Assembly (NCBI GenBank): GCA_964566025.1
Contig: CAZMHF010000010.1
Span: forward strand, 1 to 46,860
From: RGIG8306 sp964566025
GTDB lineage: Bacteria > Bacillota > Clostridia > Lachnospirales > Lachnospiraceae
Reading direction: 5' to 3'
DNA: 46,860 nucleotides
The notes beneath the pieces are model-generated. The model saw only the letters and a program-made list of their open reading frames with translations, ran no database searches and had not been told where the DNA came from. Positions 26,042 through 35,121 of this stretch are shown piece after piece. The translations under genes and the position numbers were made by a program. Position 1 is the first letter of the stretch. The number at the start of each line of letters is the position of its first letter.

Positions 26042-27899
26042 ATCAACCAATAAAACAACTCCTACTCCACCAAAAAGACCTCCCTTTGCACCAGGTGGTG
26101 GTGGCGGGCGAATCCATGGCGAAAAACCTAAAAACTTTAAAGCGACTATGAAAAAAATTCTTAAGCTTCTAGCTGACTATAAAGTTGCTTTTATCGTTGT
26201 TATATTATTTGCGATTCTTAGCACGATTTTTACCATTGCTGGCCCCAAAATACTAAGTCGTGCCATTACGGTGCTAGGTGAAGGGATGCTCGCGAAATAC
26301 CAGCTCAATGGTTCCATTGATTTTGCTAAGATTGGTGGTTATCTTCTTACACTGTTAGGCTTATACGGATTAAGCTCTCTCTTCAATTTTATACAAGGCT
26401 ATACCATGGCTGGTATTAGTCAAAAAATCACCTTTGATTTGCGAAGACAAATCAGTGAAAAAATCCATCGTATGCCGATGAAGTATTTTGAAAGCCGAAC
26501 CGTTGGTGAAGTTTTATCACGAATCACCAATGATATTGATACCCTTGGACATAGCCTCAACCAAAGCATTACACAATTTATTTCAAGTATTGTTACGATT
26601 ATTGGTGTCTTTATTATGATGCTTACGATTAGTCCACTGATGACTTTGATCGCGCTTGTGATTTTGCCCATATCCATGCTTATCATTATGGGAATCATAA
26701 AAATCAGTCAAAAGTATTTTAAGTCACAACAACGCTATCTTGGTGAACTAAACGGACAAATCGAAGAACATATTAGCGGTCACAATGTTATAAAATTGTT
26801 TAACTACGAAGATGACTCGATTAGTGAGTTTAACGAAACAAATAAAAAGCTTTATGACTCCGCTTGGCGAAGCTTGTTCTTTTCAGGCATTATGCAACCT
26901 ATTATGAATTTCGTCAGCAACTTAGGCTATGTTGGCGTTACGATTCTTGGAGGTATTCTTGCGTTTAGAAATGTTATTATGATTGGTGATATCCCTGCGT
27001 TTACGCAATATTTACGAAGCTTTACGCAACCAATCGGACAGTTAGCGCAAATTTCAAATATGCTACAAAGTATGGCAGCAGCCGCTGAGCGTGTATATGA
27101 ATTGCTAGATGAGGAAGAAGAAGTTCAAACCATTTTAAACTCTATTTCAACGGATACGATTCATGGCGAAGTTTCTTTTGAGCATGTTCAATTCGGCTAT
27201 GATCCTGAACAAATCATTATTAATGATTTTAGTAGCATTGCTCATCCTGGTCAAATGACGGCTATTGTCGGCCCGACTGGTGCTGGAAAAACTACGATGG
27301 TAAAACTATTGATGCGTTTCTATGATGTAACAAGTGGCGCTATTAAAATTGATGGACATAATATACAAGACTTTAACCGTAGCGATCTTCGTAATTGTTT
27401 TTCAATGGTATTGCAAGATACATGGCTATTTAATGGCACGATTATGGAAAATCTTCGTTATGGAAAACTTAGCGCAACAGATGACGAGGTCATTGCTGCT
27501 GCAAAAGCCGCCCACGCGGATCGCTTTATCAAAACATTACCTGGCGGTTATCAAATGATTCTCAATGAAGATGCGACAAATATTTCGCAAGGACAAAAAC
27601 AGCTTCTTACGATTGCACGTGCTATTTTAGCAAACAGCCCTATTCTCATTCTTGATGAAGCAACCTCTAGTGTTGATACACGAACGGAAGTACGTATTCA
27701 AAGGGCTATGAATAACCTTATGAAAGGACGCACAAGCTTTGTAATTGCCCATCGCCTTAGCACAATTAAAAACGCTGATAACATTCTTGTTATGAAAGAC
27801 GGTGATATTATTGAGCAAGGAAATCATGAAACACTCATTGCACAACATGGATTTTATTACGAATTGTACAATAGTCAATTTGAAGATGCTTCTGCATAA
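26034..27899 (+). CDS. Heterodimeric ABC exporter, subunit 2 (catalytic NBD)
   Basis: A 621-residue exporter half with a cytoplasmic Pro/Gly-rich head (PPKRPPFAPGGGGGRIHGEK), six TM helices and an NBD with Walker A PTGAGKTT (about 412), a variant signature ISQGQKQLL (about 517), canonical Walker B LILDEATSSVD (about 539) and switch His in VIAHRLSTI (about 572). Together with subunit 1 this gives one active and one degenerate ATP site. AGGAGG lies 8 nt before the ATG. Confidence 0.94.
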   Translation: MSESTNKTTPTPPKRPPFAPGGGGGRIHGEKPKNFKATMKKILKLLADYKVAFIVVILFAILSTIFTIAGPKILSRAITVLGEGMLAKYQLNGSIDFAKIGGYLLTLLGLYGLSSLFNFIQGYTMAGISQKITFDLRRQISEKIHRMPMKYFESRTVGEVLSRITNDIDTLGHSLNQSITQFISSIVTIIGVFIMMLTISPLMTLIALVILPISMLIIMGIIKISQKYFKSQQRYLGELNGQIEEHISGHNVIKLFNYEDDSISEFNETNKKLYDSAWRSLFFSGIMQPIMNFVSNLGYVGVTILGGILAFRNVIMIGDIPAFTQYLRSFTQPIGQLAQISNMLQSMAAAAERVYELLDEEEEVQTILNSISTDTIHGEVSFEHVQFGYDPEQIIINDFSSIAHPGQMTAIVGPTGAGKTTMVKLLMRFYDVTSGAIKIDGHNIQDFNRSDLRNCFSMVLQDTWLFNGTIMENLRYGKLSATDDEVIAAAKAAHADRFIKTLPGGYQMILNEDATNISQGQKQLLTIARAILANSPILILDEATSSVDTRTEVRIQRAMNNLMKGRTSFVIAHRLSTIKNADNILVMKDGDIIEQGNHETLIAQHGFYYELYNSQFEDASA

Positions 27900-27909
27900 A
27901 AACAACCAT

Positions 27910-27947
27910 ACAAAAAGCATGTACCACTTTCGGTACATGCTTTTTGT
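27910..27947. terminator. Bidirectional terminator
   Basis: A perfect 16-bp stem (27910-27925 with 27932-27947) and 6-nt loop, A-run before and T-run after, lies between the exporter and the convergent GDPD gene. It can end transcription from both sides. Confidence 0.9.
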
Positions 27948-27958
27948 TGTGTCGCTAT

Positions 27959-29773
27959 TTATTTTTTATATCTCTTTAAAAATTCAAACAATCCTAATTT
28001 ATTTGATTCTTTGTAAACCACCTCTCGCGCTGCTACTGGAACATCCGTAATCATATTATCAACGCCTATATTTTTCATTCGCTTCATGTCTTCTCGCGAA
28101 TTGACTGTCCACACATGAACTTCCTTTCCCTTTTCATGTACACTGCTTACGAATGCCTCTGTCGCAAATTGATAATTTAGACTAACAAAATCAATGTAAT
28201 CCACTGGTGCATATTCTCCTGCTACAAAATGCAAAATAATACCCGTTCGTAATTGTTCATCATACTCTTTTAGTTTTTTTAAATAATTGCTTTCCGTAGA
28301 AGTAATCACACATTGCTCTGTAAAATTATATTCTTCCAAGTGTTCATACAATTTTTCAATCAACTCTTCATAACGGGAAACCTTTTTAATCTCGATATTT
28401 AAATACACCTTTCCCTTGCAATACTCAAGTACTTCCGATAATGTCGGTGGCACTTCTCCCTCAAATTCTTCCGAAAACATTTTCCCTACATCGACTTTTT
28501 TGATTTCTTCTAACGTCATTTTATCGACTTGTCCATTATAATTGGCTGTGCGTGAAAATGAATTGTCATGCGCCAATATAATTTCGCCATCAGCCGTTAG
28601 GCGAATATCAATCTCCACATAATCTGAAAATGCTTCAACCGCCTTTTCAATCGCCGCCATTGTGTTTTCAGGCGCTCTTGAACTATCGCCACGATGCGCC
28701 GTAATTCCAGAGTACAAGAAAATATCTTGCACTAGATGCGAACCGTTATATGCCGTATTGAATACAAAAATCCCTTCTCCCACTAAGAAAATAGCAATTA
28801 AGAAACTCAAAAAACGTTTTTTCGCTCGCCCGATATATTCTTTTTGATTGCGAAAATGGTTTCGCACGACATTTTCGCCCGTTCTTTTTTCTTGAATTTG
28901 AATAAATAAAACAAACGCGCCTGCTATATTGATGACAACACCTACAATCGTTGATAAAAAGGCGAGAACTAGATTGATTCGCTCACTATAATGCATCATT
29001 TTAAGAAAGGCAAGGTCTGCGTTCGTCACTTTCAGCCAAATCGTCAAAAGCAACATCGCGACTACTCGAAGAAGAAACATACCCACAGCAATTAGTACAT
29101 TGTACCAAATCACAAACAGACTTGAGCGCAATAAATTTCCCCTAATGAGCAAAATCCCTTCTTTTATTTTTGACTGTTTTTTTTGTTTTGCCTCTACTAG
29201 CATATTCGGCATAACAAAAATAGCAAGCATCGCCAATAAAAAGCTAATCACAATAATCATTTCGATAATTTGTACTCTTCGCTCGTCTTTCATAAGCATA
29301 CCTAATGAAGAGGATATAAAATTGGCTTGGTTGACTATGCTCACAATAAAATGAATATTGATAATTGGAAATAAGGTAACGCATACAAATAAGTTGCGTA
29401 CAATATTCTTTTTTAACATTTGCTTCGTTTTTTCTATGCCGAGTAAAATCATCTCGGCAACAGATATTTTCATATAGTGATAAGAGTATTCAAAGCATGA
29501 TAACAAGGAAGCATATTCAAAAAAGGCCAACACCAATAATGCCACTAAAAAGACAAGTGTCATAATAATCGTAAAGGGATTTGCTAAAATTTTTAAAAAA
29601 TTTTTATCATTAATAAAGGAATGCCCCATTGCTTTAAAAGCAAACTGATATCCCTTTAATAATACTGGCCATAGCCCGATATAAATCGTCACCTTAAGAA
29701 GCAATTCAAAAATAATAATGCTCTTAAGATTGATTAAGAGTATTCTCTTAATCGACTTCCACATATGCTTCAT
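27959..29773 (-). CDS. Membrane glycerophosphodiester phosphodiesterase
   Basis: A 604-residue protein with an N-terminal membrane domain of about eight helices (1-350, the GDPD membrane-domain type) and a C-terminal GDPD TIM barrel. Barrel motifs: ITAHRGDSSRAPENTMAAI (about 355-375), VEIDIRLTADGEIILAHD with the metal ligands E-x-D and H, and LNIEIK. It hydrolyses glycerophosphodiesters from lipids or teichoic acid; which is unknown. AGGAGC precedes the ATG. Convergent with the ABC exporter. Confidence 0.93.
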   Translation of the reverse strand: MKHMWKSIKRILLINLKSIIIFELLLKVTIYIGLWPVLLKGYQFAFKAMGHSFINDKNFLKILANPFTIIMTLVFLVALLVLAFFEYASLLSCFEYSYHYMKISVAEMILLGIEKTKQMLKKNIVRNLFVCVTLFPIINIHFIVSIVNQANFISSSLGMLMKDERRVQIIEMIIVISFLLAMLAIFVMPNMLVEAKQKKQSKIKEGILLIRGNLLRSSLFVIWYNVLIAVGMFLLRVVAMLLLTIWLKVTNADLAFLKMMHYSERINLVLAFLSTIVGVVINIAGAFVLFIQIQEKRTGENVVRNHFRNQKEYIGRAKKRFLSFLIAIFLVGEGIFVFNTAYNGSHLVQDIFLYSGITAHRGDSSRAPENTMAAIEKAVEAFSDYVEIDIRLTADGEIILAHDNSFSRTANYNGQVDKMTLEEIKKVDVGKMFSEEFEGEVPPTLSEVLEYCKGKVYLNIEIKKVSRYEELIEKLYEHLEEYNFTEQCVITSTESNYLKKLKEYDEQLRTGIILHFVAGEYAPVDYIDFVSLNYQFATEAFVSSVHEKGKEVHVWTVNSREDMKRMKNIGVDNMITDVPVAAREVVYKESNKLGLFEFLKRYKK

Positions 29774-29781
29774 TCTGGCTC

Positions 29782-30438
29782 CTATATTTCATTGATACCA
29801 TATAGATTCTCAACGCCTAACGAAAAAATAATGCCCGTTCCTTCTTCATCAATATTTAATGCACTACGAATAGATGTCGTAATGGCTTCTTCATTTTCAT
29901 TTGGAACGATAATCATGACCACTTCTTTTTCTGGCTCGATTGGCATAGCAAATAGCATTTCGGTTTCGTGAATGCCCGAACCTCTTGCATTGATAATAGT
30001 ACCACCTCTTGCGCCTGCTTCTCGCGCAGCTGTGACAACTTCCTCGCCCATCCCTTTATTCACAACGGTAAATATCGCTTGATACATAGTATCACTCCTT
30101 TTGCTGTTATTTGTAACACGCTCATATTCATAATGCTTTGAGCCAATAAAATTCGTAACTTTCGAAATAAATCCGATTCCATGATTGGCTTTATGGAATT
30201 TAAGTTGCTTAGCAATTGTCTCCATTGCCGTATAGCCACATTCGCGTTCTGCAATCATAATCACAATTTCTTTTTTGACATCATTCAAATCAAGAAAATC
30301 TAATATTTTATTTTTCACGGTCCCATATCCATAGAAAATTGTTCCGCCTTTTACTTGATTTGCTTTTGCATAGCGTAATACCTTCGATCCATAAGAATGA
30401 TTAACTACGCAAAATAACATCACAAAATCCAACATCAC
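29782..30438 (-). CDS. Tandem PII-like signalling protein
   Basis: A 218-residue protein containing two PII-like (GlnB-fold) repeats: residues about 1-100 (VNHSYGSKVLRYAKANQVKGGTI) and 115-218 (IFTVVNKGMGEEVVTAAREAGARGGTI). Each has the K/G-x-x-V-x-x-A-x-x-G-x-x-GGTI core of the family. The T-loop tyrosine site of classical GlnB is not visible. Its ATG overlaps the DUF1538 stop (ATGA, 30435-30438), so the two are translated together. Likely a cytosolic sensor controlling that membrane protein by small-molecule binding; the ligand is unknown. Confidence 0.8.
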   Translation of the reverse strand: MMLDFVMLFCVVNHSYGSKVLRYAKANQVKGGTIFYGYGTVKNKILDFLDLNDVKKEIVIMIAERECGYTAMETIAKQLKFHKANHGIGFISKVTNFIGSKHYEYERVTNNSKRSDTMYQAIFTVVNKGMGEEVVTAAREAGARGGTIINARGSGIHETEMLFAMPIEPEKEVVMIIVPNENEEAITTSIRSALNIDEEGTGIIFSLGVENLYGINEI

Positions 30439-31919
30439 TTCGCCTCCTTTTTCCGTGATTTCACTTTGACAATTAAGCCTAATAATTGCAAAGTAATAAT
30501 CGGTGTCATGGCAACTAGCGCAATCATTCCAAATGCATCATTTAGAAGATCGGCTCCTTGGGTTGCATTTGCAACGCCTTGTGAAAAAGCTAATATAAAA
30601 GTAGCTGTCATCGGACCTGACGCCACTCCGCCTGAATCAAATGCGATACCCACATATAACTTTGGAACGATAAAGCTTAGAACAACAGAAATAATATAAC
30701 CTGGTAGCAAAATATGCCACAATTGTATCGCCGGAATACAAATTCTAACCATCGATAATGCTACTGCACTTCCAACACCAATAGTCAATGCCGCCAAAAC
30801 AATTCGTTTTTTAACGAAACCACTCGTTACCGTTTCAATCTGGTCAGTCAAAACATGTACGGCTGGTTCTGCTAATATTGTAACAAACCCAAGCGAAAAA
30901 GCAATCAAAGCTATCACATATAATGGATAATTTGCAATTTGCTCTCCAATGGCCACACCAACATCCATAAAACCAGCATTTACGCCAGCAAGGAATAGGA
31001 TTAAACCAATTAACGTATATAAAAGACCTTTTAAAATTTTTTTGAATTTTTTGAATTTTAAATGGAAAAACTTTAGTTGGAAAAACAAAAAAATAATAAT
31101 GATTGGCAAGATCGCTACAAACGATTCCCATGCCACATGTTTGAAATCACTAATAAATGGCCCTAATAAAGAAGTGCTTTTTGCTGCTTCATTGGCTGGC
31201 AACTCATTTAGACCTGACATATCCATAAAGACACCTTGCAATAACACTGCTAAAATCGCTCCTGTTGATGCGATTGCTACAAGTCCGAAGCTGTCCTTTT
31301 CAGACGCAACACTATCTTTTTTCATAGCTGAAATACCCATCGACAAGGATAGTACAAATGGGACTGTCAACGCTCCCGTTGTCGCACCTGAAGCATCAAA
31401 CGAAATTGCTAAAAACCCCGGTGAAACAAAAAAGGATAGAATAAGAATAATACCATATATGATAATCAATATAATATGCAATGGCGCATTATACACGATT
31501 CGCAATAAACCTAATACTAACATCGCCGCAATACCGATTGATACGATAATTAATAACTGCATGGACGTCACAGCATTTGCCGTAACTGTTGATACTTGAT
31601 TCGCTAATATTTGCAAATCTGGTTCGGCAATCGAAATAAAAAAACCTAATATAAAACCGACGATAACAATGACACGAATTTTATTTGTTTTTGAAATGGC
31701 CTTTCCGATATTGTTTCCAAGTGGTGTAATACCGATTTCGATACCGAATAGAAAAATGGATAAACCAAGAACGATCATCATTGCACCAATTAAAAATCGC
31801 ACAAGAACAAGTGTTGATAATGGTGTGAGTGTAAAATGAAGCAATAACACAATAATGGTTATTGGTAAAATCGAGTATAATACCTCTTTAATTTTATCTA
31901 ATAATACATTCAATTTCAT
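30435..31919 (-). CDS. DUF1538 multi-pass membrane protein
   Basis: A 494-residue integral membrane protein with an internal duplication: the first half carries GIEIGITPLGNNIG and FILGFFISIAEPDLQILANQVSTVT, the second GVNAGFMDVGVAIGEQI and SLGFVTILAEPAVHVLTDQIETVTSG. Each half then has an AISFDASGATTGA / GIAFDSGGVASGPMT motif, with conserved Asp and Gly suggesting an ion or solute path. Matches DUF1538, a family with no proven transport substrate. Paired with the tandem PII-like gene. ATG follows AAAGGAG. Confidence 0.85.
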   Translation of the reverse strand: MKLNVLLDKIKEVLYSILPITIIVLLLHFTLTPLSTLVLVRFLIGAMMIVLGLSIFLFGIEIGITPLGNNIGKAISKTNKIRVIVIVGFILGFFISIAEPDLQILANQVSTVTANAVTSMQLLIIVSIGIAAMLVLGLLRIVYNAPLHIILIIIYGIILILSFFVSPGFLAISFDASGATTGALTVPFVLSLSMGISAMKKDSVASEKDSFGLVAIASTGAILAVLLQGVFMDMSGLNELPANEAAKSTSLLGPFISDFKHVAWESFVAILPIIIIFLFFQLKFFHLKFKKFKKILKGLLYTLIGLILFLAGVNAGFMDVGVAIGEQIANYPLYVIALIAFSLGFVTILAEPAVHVLTDQIETVTSGFVKKRIVLAALTIGVGSAVALSMVRICIPAIQLWHILLPGYIISVVLSFIVPKLYVGIAFDSGGVASGPMTATFILAFSQGVANATQGADLLNDAFGMIALVAMTPIITLQLLGLIVKVKSRKKEAK

Positions 31920-31940
31920 TTCTCCTTTCGCATTTGTACT

Positions 31941-31948
31941 TAATTATA
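31941..31948 (-). promoter_or_regulatory. Extended -10 promoter of DUF1538-PII operon
   Basis: On the minus strand TGT-TATAAT (extended -10, TATAAT at 31943-31948) lies about 25 bp before the ATG. No good -35 is seen, consistent with an extended -10 promoter. Confidence 0.5.
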
Positions 31949-32045
31949 ACACAAAATACGCACTTTATCACATTAAAGTCTGAAATTTAATAAACAATTC
32001 AGAAATCGTTTCTTGCAAAAAGGAAATGATTCTATCTTTTATCTA

Positions 32046-32073
32046 TTGCTTTATCGTACTATCATGCTATAAT
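32046..32073 (+). promoter_or_regulatory. Promoter of amino-acid importer 1
   Basis: TTGCTT (32046-32051), a 16-bp spacer and TATAAT (32068-32073), 50 bp before the first gene. Confidence 0.6.
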
Positions 32074-32122
32074 AATCAAGTGCTTTTGCACATATATACT
32101 TAATCAAATGGAGGATTTATTT

Positions 32123-32923
32123 ATGAAAAAGCGTTTACTATCACTTTTATTAGTTGGTGCATTACTTTGCACTTCCTTTTCGCTAACTGCATGTAAGAAA
32201 AAAGAAGAAAAAACATTAGTATGTGGTGTTACGATTTATGAACCAATGAATTTTCAAGAAAATGGTGATTGGACAGGATTTGATACAGAATTTGCTCGTC
32301 TTGTTGGCGAAAAATTAGATATGAAAGTAACATTCCAAGAAATCAAATGGGAATCAAAATATGCAGAATTAGAATCTGGCGCAATCAATTGTATTTGGAA
32401 TGGTTTCACTGCTAACTCTTCTGATGAAGGAAAACCACGTAGCGAGTATGTTGATTTTAGTTATAGCTACATGTTAAATCAACAATGCGTTGTTGTTAAA
32501 AAATCAGATCAAGAAACCTATGCAACGGCTGATTCATTAAAAGGAAAAAAAGCTGCTGCTGAAAAAGGTTCTGCTGGCGAATCAGTTGCAAAAGATCTTA
32601 TAGGCGATGATGGCTCTCTGATTGATGCACCTGCTCAAACAAACACACTTATCGAAGTAAAATCGGGCGCTGTAGATTTTGCTGTTATGGATATTCTTCT
32701 TGCTGAAAAAACAGTAGGAAAAGGAAATTACGAAGACCTTGTCATTGCTGAAATCGAATTACCATCAGAAGTATATGCAATTGGTTTCAAAAAAGGTAGC
32801 GACTTAAAAGACAAAGTCAACCAAGCCATGAAAGAGCTTTTTGAAAGTGGCGAAATGACAAAATTAGCAGAAAAATATAAGCTTGAAAATTCACTTGTTC
32901 TTGACACTGACTTTGCTGGCTAA
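32123..32923 (+). CDS. Polar amino-acid ABC importer, substrate-binding lipoprotein
   Basis: A 266-residue family 3 solute-binding protein. The N-terminus MKKRLLSLLLVGALLC... ends in lipobox LTAC, so it is a membrane-anchored lipoprotein. The mature part begins with VCGVTIYEPMNFQ and has WTGFDTEFARLVGEKL, the hallmark of polar amino-acid or opine binders. ATG at 32123 follows GGAGG by 8 nt; an in-frame ATG five codons earlier overlaps the SD region and is rejected. Leads a three-gene importer operon; the exact amino acid is not predictable. Confidence 0.92.
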   Translation: MKKRLLSLLLVGALLCTSFSLTACKKKEEKTLVCGVTIYEPMNFQENGDWTGFDTEFARLVGEKLDMKVTFQEIKWESKYAELESGAINCIWNGFTANSSDEGKPRSEYVDFSYSYMLNQQCVVVKKSDQETYATADSLKGKKAAAEKGSAGESVAKDLIGDDGSLIDAPAQTNTLIEVKSGAVDFAVMDILLAEKTVGKGNYEDLVIAEIELPSEVYAIGFKKGSDLKDKVNQAMKELFESGEMTKLAEKYKLENSLVLDTDFAG

Positions 32924-32950
32924 TAATACTAGTACAACGAAAGAGATTTT

Positions 32951-33598
32951 ATGAGTTTTTTAGATGTTACACTTTATTTATTTCAGGGCTTTAAGACGAC
33001 TCTTCTTATATTTATTTTGACATTGGCATTTTCCTTGCCTCTAGGACTTATTATTTCCTTTGGCTCTATGTCGAAATTCAATCCACTGCGCTATCTAACC
33101 AAGATACTCGTATGGATTATAAGAGGAGTCCCTCTTATGTTACAAATTTTTATTGTTTTTTATGTACCTGGTTTTGTATTTCATGCACCGATTACTTCTC
33201 GCTTTGCTGCTGTGTTGATAGCCTTTGTTATCAATTATGCTTGCTATTTTAGCGAAATATATCGTGGTGGTATTGAAAGCATTCCACGTGGACAATATGA
33301 GGCAGGTGAAGTGCTTGGTATGACAAAGTATCAAATTTTTACGCGCATTATATTATTACAAGTGGTCAAGCGCATCATTCCACCGATTTCTAATGAGGTA
33401 ATTACGCTAGTAAAAGATACCGCACTAGCACGTGTGATTATGGTAATGGAAATTATAAAAGTTTCCGAAGAACTTATGGGTAGCAAGGCACTTATTTGGC
33501 CCCTCTTCTATACTGGCGCTTTCTATTTAGTTTTCATTGGTATGCTAACATTACTTTTTAACCATTTTGAAAAGAAAATGAGTTATTTCCGCGTTTAA
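32951..33598 (+). CDS. Polar amino-acid ABC importer, permease
   Basis: A 215-residue HisM/GlnP-type permease with about five membrane helices. The EAA loop is visible in the segment SIPRGQYEAGEVLGMTKYQIFTRI followed by ILLQVVKRIIPP. Only a weak SD (AAAGAG) precedes the ATG. It lies between the binding protein and the ATPase genes. Confidence 0.93.
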   Translation: MSFLDVTLYLFQGFKTTLLIFILTLAFSLPLGLIISFGSMSKFNPLRYLTKILVWIIRGVPLMLQIFIVFYVPGFVFHAPITSRFAAVLIAFVINYACYFSEIYRGGIESIPRGQYEAGEVLGMTKYQIFTRIILLQVVKRIIPPISNEVITLVKDTALARVIMVMEIIKVSEELMGSKALIWPLFYTGAFYLVFIGMLTLLFNHFEKKMSYFRV

Positions 33599-33624
33599 CA
33601 ATATGCTAAGAGAAGGAGCAGCTT

Positions 33625-34410
33625 ATGGCAATACTTGAAGTAAATAATCTAGCGAAATGCTTTGGAAAAACGGAAGTTTTAAAACATATTTCTTTTTCAT
33701 TAGAAGATGGCGAATCCATTGCTATTATTGGTTCATCGGGTAGTGGAAAAACGACTCTTTTGCGTGGGCTAAACTTTCTTGAAAAAATGGACTCTGGTAG
33801 CATCACGGTAAAAGGCGAAACACTATACGATTCAAATGATCCAAATACTTATGACGAACATTTAATCCGAAAAAAACGCCTTCACTTTGGCCTTGCTTTT
33901 CAATCGTTCAATCTTTTCCCACAGTATACGGCTCTTGAAAATGTCGTATTAGCACGTAAGCTATTGGCAAAGGAGAAAGCTGATTTCAAGGCAAATAAAA
34001 AAGCTATTTACGATTCTATTAATACATTAGGGTTATCTTTATTAGACCAAGTTGGCTTGTCTCAAAAAGTTGATTTGTATCCACATCAACTCTCTGGTGG
34101 TCAACAGCAACGTGTGGCAATTGCACGTGCCTTAGCCCTAGAACCTGATATTCTTTGTTTTGACGAACCAACTTCTGCACTTGATCCTGAATTAACTGGC
34201 GAAGTGTTAAAAGTTATTCGTAGCTTAGCAGATCGCAATACAACGATGATTATCGTTACACATGAAATGCAATTTGCTCGTGAAGTAGCCGATAAAATTC
34301 TATTTATGGACGATGGAAATGTTGTCGAATATGGAACACCTTCTGAGGTATTTGATCATCCAAAAGCAGAGCGCACAAAACAATTTTTAGAGCGTTATTT
34401 ATCCAATTAA
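33625..34410 (+). CDS. Polar amino-acid ABC importer, ATPase
   Basis: A 261-residue GlnQ/HisP-type ATPase: Walker A GSSGSGKTT, Q-loop FQSFNLFPQ, signature LSGGQQQRVAIARALA, Walker B ILCFDEPTSALDPE, switch His in IIVTHEMQFA. SD AAGGAG lies upstream. Last gene of the first importer operon, followed by a strong terminator. Confidence 0.95.
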   Translation: MAILEVNNLAKCFGKTEVLKHISFSLEDGESIAIIGSSGSGKTTLLRGLNFLEKMDSGSITVKGETLYDSNDPNTYDEHLIRKKRLHFGLAFQSFNLFPQYTALENVVLARKLLAKEKADFKANKKAIYDSINTLGLSLLDQVGLSQKVDLYPHQLSGGQQQRVAIARALALEPDILCFDEPTSALDPELTGEVLKVIRSLADRNTTMIIVTHEMQFAREVADKILFMDDGNVVEYGTPSEVFDHPKAERTKQFLERYLSN

Positions 34411-34411
34411 T

Positions 34412-34452
34412 ACACAAAAAAATATCACCGCATGGTGATATTTTTTTTGTGT
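34412..34452. terminator. Bidirectional terminator
   Basis: An 18-bp stem with a single bulged base and GCAT-type loop, flanked by A- and T-runs, lies between the importer ATPase and the convergent HAD gene. Confidence 0.88.
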
Positions 34453-34464
34453 AAGTCAATTAGG

Positions 34465-35103
34465 TTATAACAACTCCTTTTTTAGTTGTGCTACTGAATC
34501 TACTATTTTATAGGCACCAGCTTCTTGTAATTCTTCTATTGAACCATAACCAAATGTTAATGCAATTGTATCAATGTGATGCATCCGCGCTCCGTTGATG
34601 TCAAATTTTCGATCCCCCACCATAATCGCCTTCGTTATATCAATCGATGCATGTTTAATGGCATACTCAATTACTTCATGTTTTTCACCTCTTACACCAT
34701 TCAGCTCGCTTCCCGCCACAAAATAAAAATATTGATCAATTTTAAAATACTCTAATACTTTTTTGGCAAAAAAGAGTGGCTTAGAGGTTGCCAATATAAT
34801 ACGCACGCCCTTTTCATACAACTCCTTAAGCAATAAATCAATCCCTTCATATAAGGTATTCTCGTAAATGCCTTTTTCAGAATAATATTCACGGTACTTC
34901 TCGATTGCTTCTTTTGCCTTCTCTTCACTAAATCCATAATAATGTTTAAAACTTTCGCCTAATGGAGGGCCAATAAACGGAATCAACTCTTCCATCGTCG
35001 CTTCAATTCCATATTGTTTTAGTGCATATCGAATGGATTTTGTAATTCCTTCTTTTGGATCTGTTAATGTGCCGTCAAGGTCAAATAATACGTATTGATA
35101 CAT
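34465..35103 (-). CDS. HAD-family phosphatase (phosphoglycolate phosphatase-like)
   Basis: A 212-residue HAD hydrolase. Motif I is FDLDGTLTDPKEG, motif II ATSKP, the motif III lysine lies in GEKHEV and motif IV is IMVGDRKFDINGA; the cap is the alpha-helical Gph/PGMB-type (residues about 15-80). Likely substrates are small phosphate esters such as phosphoglycolate or nucleoside monophosphates; unassigned. The SD AAGGAG sits 13 nt from the ATG, farther than usual. It follows the SDR gene by 18 bp. Confidence 0.88.
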   Translation of the reverse strand: MYQYVLFDLDGTLTDPKEGITKSIRYALKQYGIEATMEELIPFIGPPLGESFKHYYGFSEEKAKEAIEKYREYYSEKGIYENTLYEGIDLLLKELYEKGVRIILATSKPLFFAKKVLEYFKIDQYFYFVAGSELNGVRGEKHEVIEYAIKHASIDITKAIMVGDRKFDINGARMHHIDTIALTFGYGSIEELQEAGAYKIVDSVAQLKKELL

Positions 35104-35121
35104 TGTCGTTAGTAACTCCTT

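Noticed and set aside
31969..32045. Imperfect hairpin upstream of importer 1 as a riboswitch
   Set aside because: The arms match poorly and no known aptamer core is visible.
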